Shown here piece after piece: positions 35,758 to 36,598 of a DNA stretch of 36,598 nt (position 1 is the first letter of the stretch; each line of letters opens with the position of its first letter). Both the position numbers and the translations under genes were made by a program. Source of the DNA: Saprospiraceae bacterium. Lineage in GTDB: Bacteria; Bacteroidota; Bacteroidia; Chitinophagales; Saprospiraceae. A model generated the notes under the pieces. The model was not told the origin of the DNA. It was given only the letters and a program-made list of their open reading frames with translations, and searched no databases. The DNA lies in contig JAKVCU010000059.1 of assembly GCA_022448955.1 (NCBI GenBank), positions 52,172 through 88,769 on the forward strand, read 5' to 3'.

Positions 35758-35762
35758 TCCCA

Positions 35763-36302
35763 TTATTTTATCGTTCTACCACCTGCTCTTCGAGACTTCA
35801 CATCTACTCTCTGGATTTTTTCCAAATCTACCATTAAGGATGCAATACTATTTCGAGCATCTACCTGATAGGTCTTACCATCATAGGTAATCGTACCAAA
35901 TCGACGCTTCCATTCCGTAGCTTTCAGGACATATCTTCCATTAGTGCGGGCACCAGGACCGAAAATGAGGTACTTGTCTTTTCCTCCGGATTCGAAGCTA
36001 ACAGCAAAACGATTTTGTTTGGGTTGAAATAAAAGAATACCTGGCGTACCTTTTTCGATAATGATTTCCTCTACTCGCTTCCCGTTCACTACTTTGATCT
36101 CGCCAGAAACGATTGCAGAAGATCCCCCACTTGCCTGACGGGTTAAACGAATATCATCGGATAGATAGAATTGGATTTTTTTCAATTCGTCTTCGGTCCA
36201 ATTATTTTCTTCTATCAAACCTTGTGTAAATGGCTTCAAATTAGAGCATGAAGAAGCAATAAATGCTACAAACAAAAAAAGTAAAACTGATCTAGTATTC
36301 AT
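35763..36302 (-). CDS. Predicted lipoprotein of unknown function
   Basis: A 179-residue protein with a lipoprotein signal (MNTRSVLLFLFVAFIASSC, Cys19). After it come a short acidic helical part (NNWTEDELKKIQFYLSDDIRL) and strands built around GEIKVVNGKRVEEIIIEKGTPGILLF and YVLKATEWKRRFGTITYDGKTYQVDA. It looks like a small beta-rich envelope protein. No named family recognised and no catalytic motif seen. It is convergent with pcm. Confidence 0.82.
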   Translation of the reverse strand: MNTRSVLLFLFVAFIASSCSNLKPFTQGLIEENNWTEDELKKIQFYLSDDIRLTRQASGGSSAIVSGEIKVVNGKRVEEIIIEKGTPGILLFQPKQNRFAVSFESGGKDKYLIFGPGARTNGRYVLKATEWKRRFGTITYDGKTYQVDARNSIASLMVDLEKIQRVDVKSRRAGGRTIK

Positions 36303-36519
36303 ATGATTATTTTTCTTGGTTTATTCAAAATAGGAACTATATCATAAAAAATTAGCTAAAAGATGATGTGGCTGTTGCTAATGCATACCAAAGAAACAAT
36401 CAATGTAAATGATTCGCTAGCAGCTTAAAAGATTTTAACGCTAGCTTTAACCCTTTTTAACGACTACTATTACCTATTTCAAGTCTTAACATCTTAAATC
36501 TTAAGAAATAAATCATTCG

Positions 36520-36598
36520 TTAAGCTTTTCTGCGTGCCTCAAAAAACTGTTTCATCAATGCAGCACAAGACTTTTCCATTATACCATATTCCAATTTG
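36520..36598 (-). CDS. tadA: tRNA-specific adenosine deaminase, C-terminal 25 residues (partial)
   Basis: At the window edge the minus strand reads KLEYGIMEKSCAALMKQFFEARRKA and then TAA at 36520-36522. This matches the last helix of TadA, which deaminates A34 to inosine in tRNA-Arg; the FFEARR ending is typical of the family. The catalytic zinc site lies outside the window. The assignment rests on a short segment. Confidence 0.75.
   Translation of the reverse strand, partial: KLEYGIMEKSCAALMKQFFEARRKA

Overview
The window looks like chromosomal DNA of a Bacteroidota bacterium, probably of the Saprospiria/Saprospiraceae type. It is AT-rich. Many envelope proteins belong to families typical of that phylum (GIN/DUF2807 lipoprotein, DUF5723-like outer-membrane protein, lamin-tail protein with a gliding/T9SS-style C-terminus). 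Start sites rarely have a Shine-Dalgarno sequence, and the best promoter matches the Bacteroidota -33/-7 pattern (TTTG / TAnnTTTG). The genus cannot be fixed from sequence reading alone.

Layout. 1-5494: 3' truncated AsmA-like protein (-), a C39-peptidase ABC exporter (+), a GIN-domain lipoprotein (-) and a HGSNAT/NagX-like membrane acyltransferase (+). 5526-8753: a very large five-PAS membrane histidine kinase (-). 9000-10382: a short single-stranded DNA-binding protein behind a twin palindromic operator-like element, followed by a possible structured RNA and a strong terminator, then a previously hidden, heavily decayed MATE transporter pseudogene (-). 10855-13966: a two-gene unit of a cNMP-domain histidine kinase and a receiver/thioredoxin-reductase-like fusion that lacks the redox CxxC. 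14266-16710: a second multi-PAS kinase related to the first. 16807-20793: beta-carbonic anhydrase, an unidentified membrane protein, SemiSWEET, and a divergent TetR regulator / FAD monooxygenase pair with two operators sitting on the promoter. 21063-26842: coiled-coil acidic protein (-), aspartate-semialdehyde dehydrogenase (-) and a lamin-tail surface protein (+). 27499-30475: an endonuclease/exonuclease/phosphatase-like membrane protein with degraded motifs overlapping a diacylglycerol kinase gene, then a DUF5723-like protein. 30623-34285: membrane-anchored AraC-type regulator, class C beta-lactamase-like lipoprotein and an exported alpha/beta hydrolase. 34582-36598: ElaA-type acetyltransferase plus protein-isoaspartate methyltransferase (probable operon), an unknown lipoprotein (-) and the C-terminal end of tadA (-).

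The strongest functional stories are (a) the kinase plus receiver/TrxR-like fusion as a probable redox or nucleotide signalling pair, (b) the TetR-controlled monooxygenase whose promoter elements lie inside two 18-bp repeats, and (c) the ssb locus with paired palindromes upstream and mutually exclusive RNA helices downstream. No CRISPR array, tRNA, rRNA, insertion sequence or phage module was seen. Most genes are single or paired units, and several convergent pairs are separated by clear hairpins.
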